Below, piece by piece: positions 1 to 7,280 of a stretch of DNA of 64,000 nucleotides. Under the pieces are notes generated by a model, which saw only the letters and a list, made by a program, of their open reading frames with translations, did no database searches and had not been told where the DNA came from. Position 1 is the first letter of the stretch. Each line of letters begins with the position of its first letter. The position numbers and the translations under genes were made by a program. This DNA comes from Actinoallomurus iriomotensis (GTDB lineage Bacteria > Actinomycetota > Actinomycetes > Streptosporangiales > Streptosporangiaceae), in NCBI RefSeq assembly GCF_030269445.1, contig NZ_BSTJ01000007.1:405957-469956 (forward strand). Reading direction: 5' to 3'.

Positions 1-138
1 CTAACGCGAGCATCATCGCTTTTAGCTGCTTACCGGCCGGCCGGTCGACGACCATTCGACGGTATGCCGCTGTAACGCGACCTTCTCCGACTGTGACGCC
101 ACGGCACCCTCGCACCGCACTCCGTTTCCGGAAAGGCG

Positions 139-975
139 CTAGTCGGTGATGCCTTTCGCGCCGGTGAGTTCCAGGCTGCGCCGCCAAAGCCGGGCGCGGG
201 CGGCGGGGTCGTACGCCTGGGCGTCGGCCCGTGCCTCCCGGGTGCGGTCGAAGAAACGGCCGGTGGTCGTGGCCAGGCTCTCGTCGCTGACGAGCCGGTC
301 CGTCGCCGCCACGCCCGTCTCCAGGCTGTCGGCGCTGTGGCCGATCTCCTCGAGCACCATCTTGGTCGGCATGTACGTCGCCGGGTGCAGGCTGTTGACC
401 GTGACCTCCTCGGCCGGGAGGCGGTCGGCCAGCTCGAAACCGGACATGATCTGCGCGAGCTTGCTCTGTCCGTACGCCCGGCCGCCGCTGTAGCCGCGTT
501 CGATCATCAGGTCGTCGAAGTCGATCGGGTGCTGGCCGAGGGAGGCGACGTTCACGATCCGGGCCGGCGCCGAACGCCGCAGCAGGGGGAGGAGCTCCAG
601 GGTGAGCAGGAAGCCGGCGAGGTAGTTGACGGCGAAGCGCAACTCGTACCCGTCGCGGCTGGTGCTCCGCTCCCGTCCCTCCGGCAGGCCCGAGCCGATG
701 CCCGCGTTGCCGACCAGCACGTCGAGTCGTCCGGTCGCCTCGCGGACCTCCCCGGCCAGCCGCCGTACCTGGTCGAGCTCGGCGAGGTCGGCGCGCAGCG
801 TGAGCGGGCGGCGTACGCCGTGGGTGTCGCGGATCTCGTCGGCCACGGTGTCGAGCCGGCTCTGGTCACGGCCGTGGAGCAGCACGGTGGCGCCGCGCGA
901 GGCCAGGCGGCCGGCGAGCGCCCGGCCGAGCCCGTCCGTGGCGCCGGTGATGAGGATGGTCCGCTCGTCGGTCAA
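139..975 (-). CDS. SDR family NAD(P)-dependent oxidoreductase
   Basis: This 278-residue protein is a cytoplasmic short-chain dehydrogenase/reductase; its substrate cannot be read from sequence. The N-terminal Rossmann motif TGATDGLGRALA binds the nucleotide, the following Arg-rich HGRDQSRLD suggests NADP(H), NAG appears in VGNAGIG, and the catalytic YxxxK is in YGQSKLAQ. The start is an unusual TTG at 975, chosen because a GGAGA ribosome binding site lies 5 bases upstream and because TTGA overlaps the stop of the upstream TetR gene. The two are therefore translationally coupled and probably form one operon controlled by that regulator. The overall type resembles retinol or protochlorophyllide reductase-like SDRs. 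Confidence 0.9.
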   Translation of the reverse strand: MTDERTILITGATDGLGRALAGRLASRGATVLLHGRDQSRLDTVADEIRDTHGVRRPLTLRADLAELDQVRRLAGEVREATGRLDVLVGNAGIGSGLPEGRERSTSRDGYELRFAVNYLAGFLLTLELLPLLRRSAPARIVNVASLGQHPIDFDDLMIERGYSGGRAYGQSKLAQIMSGFELADRLPAEEVTVNSLHPATYMPTKMVLEEIGHSADSLETGVAATDRLVSDESLATTTGRFFDRTREARADAQAYDPAARARLWRRSLELTGAKGITD

Positions 976-1559
976 CGTTGTCTCCTGGCGGTGAGTACGG
1001 TGATCAGCTCGTCGATGAGTGCTTGGTCGACGGGCCGGTGGGCGGCGAGGATCCGGTACCAGAGCATGCCGAACACCAGGTCGACCACGGTGTCGGGCGT
1101 CAGGTCGGGCGGCAGCTCACCACGGGCCTCGGCGCGCTCGACGATCACGCCGAGGGCGGCGCGCCGTTGCCGCAGGAACGTCTCGCGGAACCGCTCGCCG
1201 AACTCCGCGTTGATCTGCGCCTCGGCCATCAGTGCCCGCAGCAGCTGGACCACCTGCGGCCGGCTGCCGAGCGTGAACGTCGCGGCCAGGAAGGCCCGCA
1301 GGTCGGCCTCGTACGCGCCCTCGTCCGGGATCGGGATGTGCACGTCCGCCTTGGTGGCGAGCGCGTCGAGCAGCACGTCGGCCTTTGACGGCCACCAGCG
1401 GTAGATCGTCTGCTTGCCCGCGCCGGACCGGGCGGCGATCCCCTCGATGGTCAGGTTCGCGTAGCCGACCTCGGCGGTGAGCTCCGCCGCCGCCGCGAGG
1501 ATCGCGCGGCGGCTCTCCTCGCTCCGTTTACGGCCGGGCCGGCCGGGTTGGGTGCTCAT
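972..1559 (-). CDS. TetR/AcrR family transcriptional regulator
   Basis: This 195-residue repressor has an N-terminal helix-turn-helix (about residues 12-60, with the signature IAARSGAGKQTIYRWWPSK) and a divergent C-terminal ligand-binding domain. It is encoded divergently from a second SDR gene at 1617 and overlaps the SDR gene downstream of it by four bases. The usual logic of the family, repression of its own operon and the divergent gene until a small ligand binds, is supported by a near-perfect inverted repeat in the short shared intergenic region. The ligand is unknown. Confidence 0.93.
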   Translation of the reverse strand: MSTQPGRPGRKRSEESRRAILAAAAELTAEVGYANLTIEGIAARSGAGKQTIYRWWPSKADVLLDALATKADVHIPIPDEGAYEADLRAFLAATFTLGSRPQVVQLLRALMAEAQINAEFGERFRETFLRQRRAALGVIVERAEARGELPPDLTPDTVVDLVFGMLWYRILAAHRPVDQALIDELITVLTARRQR

Positions 1560-1575
1560 GAATCCATGCTAGCGT

Positions 1576-1607
1576 TATTTCGAGACGAGACGTTACGGTT
1601 CGAAATA
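1576..1607. promoter_or_regulatory. Probable TetR operator between divergent genes
   Basis: An inverted repeat with 8-base arms TATTTCGA (1576-1583) and TCGAAATA (1600-1607), separated by 16 bases, fills the gap between the TetR start (1559) and the SDR start (1617). It is AT-rich against the surrounding GC-rich DNA. Its position would let one bound dimer block both genes. Binding is inferred, not shown. Confidence 0.6.
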
Positions 1608-1616
1608 GGAGATGTG

Positions 1617-2336
1617 ATGAGCGATCACACCGCACTCGTCGTCGGCGGGACCTCGGGCATCGGGCTGGCGACCGCCCGCCGCCTGCGGGAACGCGGGGCC
1701 ACCGTCCACGTGGCCGGGCGCGGGGCCGAGCGGCTCGCCGGCCTCGCGGCCACCGACCCGGAGATCGTCGGCCACCGCGCCGACGGCGGCGACCGCGACG
1801 CGATCGCGGCCGTCGTGGAGGAGATCGGCACGATCGACTGGCTCGTCGTCGCGCTCAGCGGTGGCGAGGGGGCGGGGCCCCTCGCGGACCTGGACCTCGG
1901 CGTGCTCCGCCGGGCCTTCGACGCGAAGTTCTGGGGTCAGCTGACGACGATCCAGGCCGCGCTGCCGCACCTGGCGCCCACCGGTTCGATCACGCTGGTC
2001 AGCGCGATCACGGCCCGTACGGGCATGCCGGGCACCGCCGGGCTCGCGGCGGTCAACGGCGCCGTCGAGGCGCTCGTCCGGCCGCTCGCCGCCGAGCTCG
2101 CCCCCATCCGGGTCAACGGCGTGTCGCCGGGCATCGTCGACACACCGTGGTGGAGCGGCCTGCCGGACGGCGCGCGGCGCGACTACTTCGCCAACGCCGC
2201 CAGGGTGCTCCCGACGCGGCGGATCGCGACCGCGGACGACGTCGCGGAGGTCGTGGTCCTGGCCGCCGTGAACCCCAACATGACCGGCACGGTGATCGAG
2301 GCCGACGGCGGCGCCCGTCTGGTCACCCTGGCCTGA
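1617..2336 (+). CDS. SDR family oxidoreductase
   Basis: This 239-residue short-chain dehydrogenase has the nucleotide-binding motif VVGGTSGIGLATARRL near the N terminus and an AGR that suggests NADP(H). The C terminus has the PG region of classical SDRs (VNGVSPGIVDTPWW). The usual YxxxK is not obvious: the catalytic region reads SAITARTGMPGTAGLAAVNG, so the Tyr-Lys pair seems to be replaced, as in atypical SDRs. I chose ATG 1617 rather than an upstream frame because it is preceded by AGGAG and because the upstream ATG at 1548 would run through the operator. It is divergent from, and probably repressed by, the TetR protein at 972-1559. Confidence 0.88.
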   Translation: MSDHTALVVGGTSGIGLATARRLRERGATVHVAGRGAERLAGLAATDPEIVGHRADGGDRDAIAAVVEEIGTIDWLVVALSGGEGAGPLADLDLGVLRRAFDAKFWGQLTTIQAALPHLAPTGSITLVSAITARTGMPGTAGLAAVNGAVEALVRPLAAELAPIRVNGVSPGIVDTPWWSGLPDGARRDYFANAARVLPTRRIATADDVAEVVVLAAVNPNMTGTVIEADGGARLVTLA

Positions 2337-2346
2337 GCCGTCGAGC

Positions 2347-2913
2347 TCACCGATCGGGCGGGGACCAGCGGGGGTTCCGGCCGAGGAGCGCGACGACGGC
2401 GTCCATCGCCGAGCCGCCCGGATCCTCGGCGACGGGCCGGCGGTAGACGCCGCCGGGCCCGTTCAGGGGACTGCCCGGGGCGGTGTTGGCGCGTGCGAGC
2501 GGCAGGGCGGCGTCGGTCAGCCGTTCCGGTACGACGAGTGCGGTCCGCAGGGCGGTGGCCAGGTCCCAGCGGTGGACGAGCATGTCGACGAAGTGGATGC
2601 CGAGCACGCGGTCGGTCGGTGTCGGGCCCCTCCCGGGAAGGTCCAGGGTCGGGCCGGTCCTCTCGGCGGCGGCGAGCCAGCGCGCGGTGATGCGGGCGAA
2701 GTCCTCGCGCGGGTCGTCGCTCTCCGCGTCGAGGGGCGGCAGCACGGTCCGGTTCACGGCCTCGTGTCGTTCGTTCATGTGGCGGATCAGGTCCGTGACC
2801 GTCCAGCCCTCGCACGGCGTCGGGTTCGCCAGTGCCGAATCGGGGATGAGCGCCACGTCGTGGCCGAGCAGAGCGAGTGCGGTCGCGTCGAGGCGCAGCA
2901 GGCTTACGTCCAC
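2347..2913 (-). CDS. TIGR03086-type metal-binding protein (mycothiol-dependent maleylpyruvate isomerase superfamily)
   Basis: This 188-residue DinB/MDMPI-fold protein shows the family landmarks: PTPCEGWTVTDLIRHM near residue 32-47, where the His is a metal ligand, and HFVDMLVHRWDLA around residue 106-118 supplying further His ligands. The superfamily includes mycothiol-dependent isomerases and transferases of Actinobacteria, but most members, including this one, have no assigned substrate. It lies divergently from a TetR gene at 2996 with a long perfect-looking inverted repeat between them, so it is probably the regulated target. It ends ten bases from the convergent SDR gene. Confidence 0.85.
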   Translation of the reverse strand: MDVSLLRLDATALALLGHDVALIPDSALANPTPCEGWTVTDLIRHMNERHEAVNRTVLPPLDAESDDPREDFARITARWLAAAERTGPTLDLPGRGPTPTDRVLGIHFVDMLVHRWDLATALRTALVVPERLTDAALPLARANTAPGSPLNGPGGVYRRPVAEDPGGSAMDAVVALLGRNPRWSPPDR

Positions 2914-2938
2914 GGATCCACTTCCAGGGGTGTCGAAG

Positions 2939-2986
2939 ATAGCGAACGGTCGTACGTTATCTGATTAGCGTACGCCCGTTCGCTAT
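2939..2986. promoter_or_regulatory. Long inverted-repeat operator for the TetR at 2996
   Basis: Two 18-base arms, 2939-2956 and 2969-2986, are complementary at 17 of 18 positions around a 12-base AT-rich centre. Each arm ends inward in the palindrome CGTACG. The repeat lies 25 bases from the start of the leftward gene and 9 bases from ATG 2996, and a TATAGT -10-like element (2984-2989) overlaps its right edge. It would be a natural binding site for the adjacent TetR regulator on both promoters. Confidence 0.7.
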
Positions 2987-2995
2987 AGTCGGGGC

Positions 2996-3598
2996 ATGTC
3001 TCCTCGGAGTTCGATGGCCGAAGCGGAACGGACCCGTACGCGGATCGTGCGGGCCGCGGTCGACGAGGCGTCCCGCCTGGGCCTGGAGGGGCTGACGGTC
3101 GGGTCCCTCGCGCGGCGGCTCGGCATGAGCAAGGCCGGGCTCGTCGGCCCCTTCGGTTCCCGAGAGCAGCTACTCGAAGCCGCCCTCGAACACTCCGGCA
3201 AGATCTTCTGGTCGGCCGTCATCGAGCCGCTGGCCGACCTGCCGCCGGGCCGGAGCCGCCTGGAGCGGCTGATCGCGGCGTGGGTGGACTACCTGGCCGA
3301 CTGCCCGTTCCCCGGCGGATGCTTCGTCACCGCCGCGTCATCCGAACTCGACGGACGCCCGGGCCCGCTGCGCGACCGCCTGCGAAGCACGGTCACCTCG
3401 TCCCGCGAACGCCTGGCCGCGGAGGTCGCCGCCGCCCAGGCCGAGCTGCCCGGCCCACACCGGCCGCCGGAGGAGGTCGTGACGACGCTGATCGGCCTTT
3501 CGATGGCCGCCAACCAGGAGATCCAGCTGCTGGAGGACCCGTCGGCCCCGACCCGCGCCCGAGAGGCCATGCGCCACGCGGCCGGCCTCGACCGCTGA
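2996..3598 (+). CDS. TetR/AcrR family transcriptional regulator
   Basis: This 200-residue regulator has an N-terminal helix-turn-helix (LTVGSLARRLGMSKAGLVGPFGSREQLL, written here only as the region of residues 30-60) and a TetR_C domain with the PGGCFVTAASSE stretch typical of the TetR subgroup with a C-terminal domain like YxaF/LmrA. It is transcribed divergently from the MDMPI-superfamily gene at 2347-2913 and is probably autoregulated through the inverted repeat at 2939-2986. ATG 2996 follows the operator so closely that the transcript may be nearly leaderless. The ligand is not inferable. Confidence 0.92.
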   Translation: MSPRSSMAEAERTRTRIVRAAVDEASRLGLEGLTVGSLARRLGMSKAGLVGPFGSREQLLEAALEHSGKIFWSAVIEPLADLPPGRSRLERLIAAWVDYLADCPFPGGCFVTAASSELDGRPGPLRDRLRSTVTSSRERLAAEVAAAQAELPGPHRPPEEVVTTLIGLSMAANQEIQLLEDPSAPTRAREAMRHAAGLDR

Positions 3599-3741
3599 TC
3601 TAAAACCACTCCGCCCCCTGCGCTTCGGGTTGTCCACAGCCCAGGGAAGCGCCTTGCCCCCACCGACCACGGTGCTTGACGATGGAACTGGGATGGGCCC
3701 CTCCACCCGATCCCAGAACGGCTTCGACTCCGGCGTGTTCG

Positions 3742-4254
3742 TTACTTGACCTGGTCGGCGGCCCATTCGGCCCACTCGCGGCGCATGGTGTTGAAGCGCA
3801 GGCCGTACTCCAGGGCGATCCGGCCGTACAGCGACAGGTCGCTCTCGTCCCATTCGACGGCGTTCTCCAGTTCCCGCAGGGCGTTCTCCTCCGTGGCGAA
3901 GCGCGTGGCCAGGTCCGCGAGGTAGGACTGGGCCTGTTCCCGGCTGACCACGCCCAGGAAGAACACCCGAAGCAGCACCTCGCTGCGCACGTTGCGCTGT
4001 GGCTCGGTCTCGGTCAGCCAGCGGCGCAGCTCGGCGAGGCCGTCGTCGGTCAGCGCGTACTGCTTGCGGCCCCGCGGGCCCTCGGCCGCGATGGTGATCA
4101 GGCCCGTGTCGGCGAGTTTGTTGAGCTCCGCGTAGATCTGGCTCTGCGTCGCCGGCCAGACGTTGGCCAGTGAGGTGTCGAACAGTTTCAGCAGGTCGTA
4201 GCCGCTCGCCGTGCGGTCGACGAGAAGTCCGAGCAGGGCGTGTCGAAGGCTCAT
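3742..4254 (-). CDS. PadR family transcriptional regulator
   Basis: This 170-residue protein has the PadR winged helix at the N terminus (LRHALLGLLVDRTASGYDL, then ATQSQIYAELNKLADTGLI for the recognition helix and wing, residues 2-60) followed by an alpha-helical Vir_act_alpha_C dimerisation domain rich in Glu and Arg. PadR proteins repress divergent genes and respond to aromatic or lipophilic ligands. Here the divergent operon is a membrane protein and a carotenoid oxygenase at 4346-6266, and two 11-base operator arms overlay the divergent promoter. Light- or apocarotenoid-responsive control is possible but not shown. Confidence 0.92.
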   Translation of the reverse strand: MSLRHALLGLLVDRTASGYDLLKLFDTSLANVWPATQSQIYAELNKLADTGLITIAAEGPRGRKQYALTDDGLAELRRWLTETEPQRNVRSEVLLRVFFLGVVSREQAQSYLADLATRFATEENALRELENAVEWDESDLSLYGRIALEYGLRFNTMRREWAEWAADQVK

Positions 4255-4276
4255 GCGGCCACTCTACATTCCAACA

Positions 4277-4317
4277 TTGACATGTCGCGACTAGACCTTC
4301 TACTGTCGACATGTCAA
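4277..4317 (+). promoter_or_regulatory. Promoter with paired PadR-type operators
   Basis: TTGACA (4277-4282; the arm is TTGACATGTCG, 4277-4287) and TACTGT (4301-4306), 18 bases apart, form a good sigma-70-like promoter for the membrane-protein/carotenoid-oxygenase operon. The arm reappears inverted as CGACATGTCAA (4307-4317), giving an 11-base perfect inverted repeat. Each arm also contains the palindrome GACATGTC, so two dimers could bind. The reverse strand has the same TTGACA, placing a PadR promoter under the same control. Repressor binding would cover both promoters. Confidence 0.72.
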
Positions 4318-4345
4318 AACAGGAACGTCCGCCGAGGAGCCCGCG

Positions 4346-4891
4346 ATGACGTACGTCCGCACCTTCCTTCCCTGGATCGTCTACGCCGTGGTCCCCTCCG
4401 GCAGCTGGCGGTGGGGAGCGCTCGCCGCCCTCGTCGTCGCGCTCATCCTGATCGCCGCGCAGGTACGGGCCGGCCGGGGCGCCGATGCGATGATCATCGA
4501 GATCGGTTCCACGGTCTTCTTCGCCGTGCTCGCGGCCATCGCCTTCGCGGACCCGCACTCGGGCCTGCATCCTTACTCCGCCGCGCTCGCCAACGGGACG
4601 CTCGCGGTGATCGCGCTGGTCTCCCTCGCCGTACGGCGGCCGTTCACGCTCGGCATCGCCAAGCAGACGACGCCGCGTGAGTACTGGGAACTGCCCGCCT
4701 TCGTCCGGGTCAACACGATCATCACGTCGGTGTGGACCGCCTCGTTCGTCGTGGCCGCCGTCGTGCTGGCCGCCGTCGCCCACGGCAACGTCGCCGCGAC
4801 CGTCGCCGTCCAGATCGCCGCCCTCGTCGTCCCGATCGTCTTCACTCAGCGCTACGTCTCCCACGTCCGGGCCAGGGCGCGGCGCGCCTGA
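4346..4891 (+). CDS. Predicted integral membrane protein, function unknown
   Basis: This 181-residue protein has about five hydrophobic segments (roughly residues 7-20, 22-40, 50-67, 80-96, 118-145 and 147-166), separated by short Arg-containing loops, and a basic C-terminal tail. I recognise no catalytic motif. It starts at ATG 4346, 12 bases after a GAGGAG-like site, and is followed after 34 bases by the carotenoid oxygenase gene, with which it shares the PadR-controlled promoter. A role in handling or housing a lipophilic substrate or product of that enzyme is an inference from position only. Confidence 0.8.
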   Translation: MTYVRTFLPWIVYAVVPSGSWRWGALAALVVALILIAAQVRAGRGADAMIIEIGSTVFFAVLAAIAFADPHSGLHPYSAALANGTLAVIALVSLAVRRPFTLGIAKQTTPREYWELPAFVRVNTIITSVWTASFVVAAVVLAAVAHGNVAATVAVQIAALVVPIVFTQRYVSHVRARARRA

Positions 4892-4925
4892 CCGCCACAG
4901 CACCGAAGCAAGCAAGGAGAAGCCG

Positions 4926-6266
4926 ATGCCCGCAGCGCACCTCGCCGGCAACTACGCCCCCGTCGCCGAAGAGCTCACCGCGTACGACCTGCCCGTCACC
5001 GGCCGAGTGCCGGACGCACTGAACGGCTGGTACCTCCGCAACGGGCCCAACCCGCACGACGCCGCCTCCGGCCACTGGTTCTTCGGCGACGGCATGATCC
5101 ACGGCGTACGCCTCGGCGGGGGCCGCGCCACCTCGTACCGCAACCGCTGGGTCCGCACCAAGACCTTCACCGACGGCGCGCCGCTGCGTGACCGGGAGGG
5201 CCGCCTCGACCTGGCGGCCGGCGTCGCCAACACCCACGTCGTCCGGCACGCGGGCCGTACGCTCGCCCTGGTCGAGTCGTCCTTCCCGCACGAGCTGCAC
5301 CTGTCCGGGACCGCGCCGCTGCCGCCGGGGATTTGCGACCTCGACACGGTCGGCCCGTACGACTTCGGCGGACGACTGACGACCGCGATGACCGCGCACC
5401 CGAAGACGTGCCCGGCGACCGGCGAGATGCACTTCTTCGGCTACGGCATCGAGGCGCCGTACCTCACCTATCACCGTGCGGACGCCGCCGGTGACCTGGT
5501 CGTCAGCCGGCCCGTCGACGTGCCCGGTCCGACGATGCTGCACGACTTCAACCTCACCGCCGGCCACGTCGTCTTCATGGACCTGCCCGTGGTGTTCGAC
5601 CTGGAGCTGGCGCTCGCCGGCACCATGCCGTACCGCTGGGACGACGGGTACGGCGCCCGCCTGGGCGTCCTGCGCCGCGACGACCCGTACGGGACGGTGC
5701 GCTGGTTCGACCTCGACCCCTGCTACGTCTTCCACCCGCTCAACGCGCACGACGACGGTGACCGCATCGTCATCCACGTGATGCGCTACGCCGAGCTGTG
5801 GCGCGGCGGTCCGCGATCGGGCGGTGTGCCGGAGCGGGCCACGCTGTGGCGGTGGACCCTCGACCTGACCGCCGGCACGGTGCGCGAGGAGCAGATCGAC
5901 GACCGTGCGGCGGAGTTCCCGCGCGTCGACGACCGTCTCGTCGGGCTGGACTCCCAATTCGGGCACGTCACGGTCGGCGAGGGTCCGGAGGGCGGCGCGC
6001 TGCTCCGGTACGACCTGCGGACCGGGGCGGTCGCCGCGCACCAGTTCGCGCCGGGGCGCTTCCCGGCCGAGGCGTCCTTCGCCCCCGCCGACGACGTGCC
6101 GGGCGGTGCGGGCTGGCTGCTGACCTACGTGTACGACGCCGCGACCGACCGTAGCGACCTGGTCATCCTGGACGCCGACGACCTGGCCGCGCCGCCCGTG
6201 GCGAGCGTCCACCTGCCCGCCCGCGTCCCGTACGGCTTCCACGGCAACTGGCTCGCCGACACCTGA
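4926..6266 (+). CDS. Carotenoid cleavage oxygenase (RPE65/lignostilbene dioxygenase family)
   Basis: This 446-residue non-haem Fe(II) oxygenase would cleave a double bond in a carotenoid, apocarotenoid or stilbene. The four iron-binding histidines of the seven-bladed propeller are all present: His158 (TAHPKT), His206 (MLHDFN), His270 (FHPLNA) and His439 (GFHGNW). The N-terminal LRNGPNPHDAASGHWFFGDG block and the HDxxLT/HDFNLT motif are typical of the family. ATG 4926 is preceded by AAGGAG; an upstream in-frame ATG at 4677 lies inside the preceding gene and is rejected. It is co-transcribed with the membrane protein and likely PadR-regulated. No carotenoid synthesis genes are visible, so the substrate may come from elsewhere on the chromosome. 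Confidence 0.93.
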   Translation: MPAAHLAGNYAPVAEELTAYDLPVTGRVPDALNGWYLRNGPNPHDAASGHWFFGDGMIHGVRLGGGRATSYRNRWVRTKTFTDGAPLRDREGRLDLAAGVANTHVVRHAGRTLALVESSFPHELHLSGTAPLPPGICDLDTVGPYDFGGRLTTAMTAHPKTCPATGEMHFFGYGIEAPYLTYHRADAAGDLVVSRPVDVPGPTMLHDFNLTAGHVVFMDLPVVFDLELALAGTMPYRWDDGYGARLGVLRRDDPYGTVRWFDLDPCYVFHPLNAHDDGDRIVIHVMRYAELWRGGPRSGGVPERATLWRWTLDLTAGTVREEQIDDRAAEFPRVDDRLVGLDSQFGHVTVGEGPEGGALLRYDLRTGAVAAHQFAPGRFPAEASFAPADDVPGGAGWLLTYVYDAATDRSDLVILDADDLAAPPVASVHLPARVPYGFHGNWLADT

Positions 6267-6297
6267 AGACCGCCGTATGCCGGTATTCGGCGGGTTC

Positions 6298-6334
6298 GGG
6301 GCCGTACGGTGGCGTGTGTTCCTCGTACGGCCCC
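6298..6334 (+). terminator. Rho-independent-like hairpin after the carotenoid oxygenase
   Basis: The arms GGGGCCGTACG (6298-6308) and CGTACGGCCCC (6324-6334) form an 11-base perfect stem with a 15-base loop, 31 bases after the stop codon. There is no T tract, as is common for actinobacterial terminators. Confidence 0.6.
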
Positions 6335-6364
6335 TGACAGCCGCCGCGGCTGATGGAGGTGGAC

Positions 6365-6850
6365 ATGGCGCAGCACATCTGCTCGCTGAAGTTCGACGCC
6401 GAACGGGACGGCGGACCGCTGCCCGTCGCGGCCGGCGATGACTACCACCTGGTGCCCTTCCCGTACGGGTCGGCGGAGAACTACGACCCCGACAACATGC
6501 ACGCCGAGACACGCGGCGGGACCCGTCACCCGTTCCCCTCCGACAAGGCCAGCGCGCTGATCTGGCCGGCCCACGAAGCGTGGGGGCGGCTGTACGCGAT
6601 GATCCAGTGGGAGACCGCCTCGGGCGGCGCGGCCACCGAACTGCGCGACCAGTTCGCGCGCGATCCGCTGGGAAAGATCGACACCACCTGTACCGAGCAC
6701 CGCAGGGCCTCGCCCGGCATGCAGTGCTTCGCCAAGTCGTGGGCCATCTTCGTCTCTCCCGACGTGCCGCTGGGCCTGCGCGTCGCCCACAACGCCTCCC
6801 GTTCGCTGGACGTCGTGCTGGCGGAGTTCAAGCTCGAGTACCAGGCCTGA
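6365..6850 (+). CDS. Hypothetical protein
   Basis: This 161-residue protein is not recognised. It has no signal peptide or membrane segment, and is mixed charged and aromatic, with HAETRGGTRHPFPSD in the centre and two Cys residues (in DTTCTEHR and GMQCFAKS). ATG 6365 is chosen because GGAGGT lies four bases upstream; the in-frame ATG at 6353 has no ribosome binding site. Codon use with strong GC at third positions supports coding. It stands between the carotenoid oxygenase terminator and the DUF4132 region and may be an independent single-gene unit. Confidence 0.72.
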   Translation: MAQHICSLKFDAERDGGPLPVAAGDDYHLVPFPYGSAENYDPDNMHAETRGGTRHPFPSDKASALIWPAHEAWGRLYAMIQWETASGGAATELRDQFARDPLGKIDTTCTEHRRASPGMQCFAKSWAIFVSPDVPLGLRVAHNASRSLDVVLAEFKLEYQA

Positions 6851-6878
6851 CCGGAGACTGTCGCACCCCCTCGTTACG

Positions 6879-7201
6879 GTGACCCGCGAACCGCTCGAAC
6901 GGACGGCTGTGGAGGCACGCGTGCGGCACGCCGAGGTGGCCGAGGAGAGGCGCCCTCTCCCGGACGAGGAGACCTTTGAGATCCCTGGTTCTCCCGCGAG
7001 GCCGGGCCCGGCCGCTTCGTCGTCCGCGGCATCGCGGCGGGTGACCTCGACGACGTCCCCGGCCGGTGGCTCGCCGCGGTCCGGATCGGCACCGTCCCGG
7101 ACGGCCACCGGCTCTCGGGGGAGCCCGCGCTGCGGTTCGGCGACCTCGACCCGGTGACGGCGCCGGAGGTGCTCGCGGAGCTCACCGAGCCGGCGGGCTG
7201 A
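6879..7201 (+). pseudogene. Deletion remnant of a second DUF4132 gene
   Basis: The first part, read from GTG 6879, ends in DEETFEIPG, matching DEDTFEMPA near the start of the intact DUF4132 protein that follows. From 6989 a different frame reads FSREAGPGRF and runs to a stop at 7199-7201 through LRFGDLDPVTAPEVLAELTE, matching the intact protein's last residues (SRPAGDGRF, LRLDDLDPVTASEVIAELTE). The two ends of the gene are thus joined at about 6985-6990 with loss of roughly 3.1 kb and of frame. It is best explained as a tandem paralogue of the gene at 7281 that lost its middle. The remnant is probably not functional. Confidence 0.8.
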
Positions 7202-7280
7202 CACGTGACGCCCACGCGCCCGCGCGAGACCCGTATGACCTAGATGATCCCCCTACGCCCAGCTATTCGTGAGAACAGGT

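Noticed and set aside
4573-4845. Minus-strand frame within the membrane protein gene
   Set aside because: Thr/Ala-rich antisense reading with no start signal; the plus strand has matching hydrophobic segments.
6353-6364. ATG 6353 as the start of the hypothetical protein
   Set aside because: GGAGGT lies after this ATG and before ATG 6365, so 6365 is the better start.
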